From Lysobacteraceae bacterium (GTDB lineage: Bacteria > Pseudomonadota > Gammaproteobacteria > Xanthomonadales > Xanthomonadaceae), in NCBI GenBank assembly GCA_028293685.1, contig JAQGOI010000066.1:1-6478 (forward strand): DNA of 6,478 bases. Direction: 5' to 3'. The notes beneath the pieces are model-generated. The model saw nothing but the letters and a program-made list of their open reading frames with translations, made no database searches and was not told where the DNA came from. Positions 6,177-6,478 of the stretch are shown here, piece by piece. Both the position numbers and the translations under genes were made by a program. How positions within the stretch are numbered: the first letter of the stretch is position 1; the number at the start of each line of letters is the position of its first letter.

Positions 6177-6478
6177 CTAGAGCAGGTCGCCGCCAGCGGA
6201 CAATGCGCGCTCCATGCGGTCGCCCATGCCCCCGATCTCCAGGATCAGCCGGTCGACCTCGGCCGGGGTCAGGCCGTGATAGGGACGGTTCTCGCACAGC
6301 TGCAGGTACGGCACGCCGTCCAGGTCGCCCACAGCCAGGTAGCCAACGCGGCTTTCCCAGTTGAAGGCGAGCACGCGTTTGCAGTCGATGCCGGTGGTCG
6401 GCGCGACGGCCGTGCTCACGCGCAGGTAGGTGCGCGCGTCGTCATCTTCGAGTTCGGACAGGAAAATCGCCTGGTGCC
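6177..6478 (-). CDS. Unrecognised protein, C-terminal part (possible YbjN/CesT-like fold)
   Basis: The minus-strand frame is open from the window edge to a TAG stop at 6177-6179, giving at least 99 residues, so the 5' end is missing. An internal GTG at 6417-6419 could be mistaken for the start. The frame continues upstream with protein-like sequence (QAIFLSELEDDDARTYLRV), so I treat the gene as cut by the window. The visible part has beta-strand-like and helix-like stretches: VLAFNWESRVGYLAVGDLDG, PYLQLCENRPYHGLTPAEVD and a C-terminal helix ILEIGGMGDRMERAL. The order LNW-like strand, DxxG turn, strand, then helix resembles the YbjN/type III secretion chaperone-like (CesT) fold, which would imply a small cytoplasmic binding protein. 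That resemblance is from memory and weak. It has no membrane segment or signal in view. It converges on pit across the repeat array. Confidence 0.7.
   Translation of the reverse strand, partial: HQAIFLSELEDDDARTYLRVSTAVAPTTGIDCKRVLAFNWESRVGYLAVGDLDGVPYLQLCENRPYHGLTPAEVDRLILEIGGMGDRMERALSAGGDLL

Overview
The window looks like ordinary chromosome from a GC-rich gammaproteobacterium, most likely of the Xanthomonadaceae/Lysobacteraceae or a close relative. This rests on three things: the strongly GC-biased third codon positions, the divergent suhB/trmJ pair also known in enterobacteria, and two short palindromic repeats (GTRGGAGCGG followed by CTTCAGCCGC) of a kind I recall as abundant in Lysobacter-like genomes. 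The taxonomic call is an inference, not a search result.

Layout, left to right. A REP-like hairpin (1-25) follows the 3' end of suhB, an inositol monophosphatase-family gene on the minus strand. Divergent from it is trmJ (plus strand), the tRNA C32/U32 2'-O-methyltransferase. trmJ converges with a two-gene minus-strand operon: a CNNM/CorC-HlyC membrane protein with a CBS pair, which starts at GTG, and an ExoD-family membrane protein whose start overlaps the CNNM stop by 11 bases. A 244-base divergent intergenic region leads to a plus-strand operon of a DUF47/PhoU-like accessory protein and a Pit-type inorganic phosphate transporter. These two are a classic partner pair for low-affinity phosphate (metal-phosphate) uptake.

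After pit comes the only clearly unusual part, a gene-free stretch of about 440 bases. It holds a second REP-like hairpin and then, almost directly, a tandem array of 21-base units from about 5791 to 6105, with a degraded tail to about 6142. The units carry a palindromic core (TRTC-NN-GAYA) and a nested 84-base (4 x 21) higher-order period. The window ends in the 3' part of an unrecognised minus-strand gene, possibly with a YbjN/CesT-like fold, which is cut by the window edge.

The protein-coding genes are housekeeping or transport genes with intact key motifs, and I see no new multi-gene system. The 21/84-base array is the one element worth a real second look.
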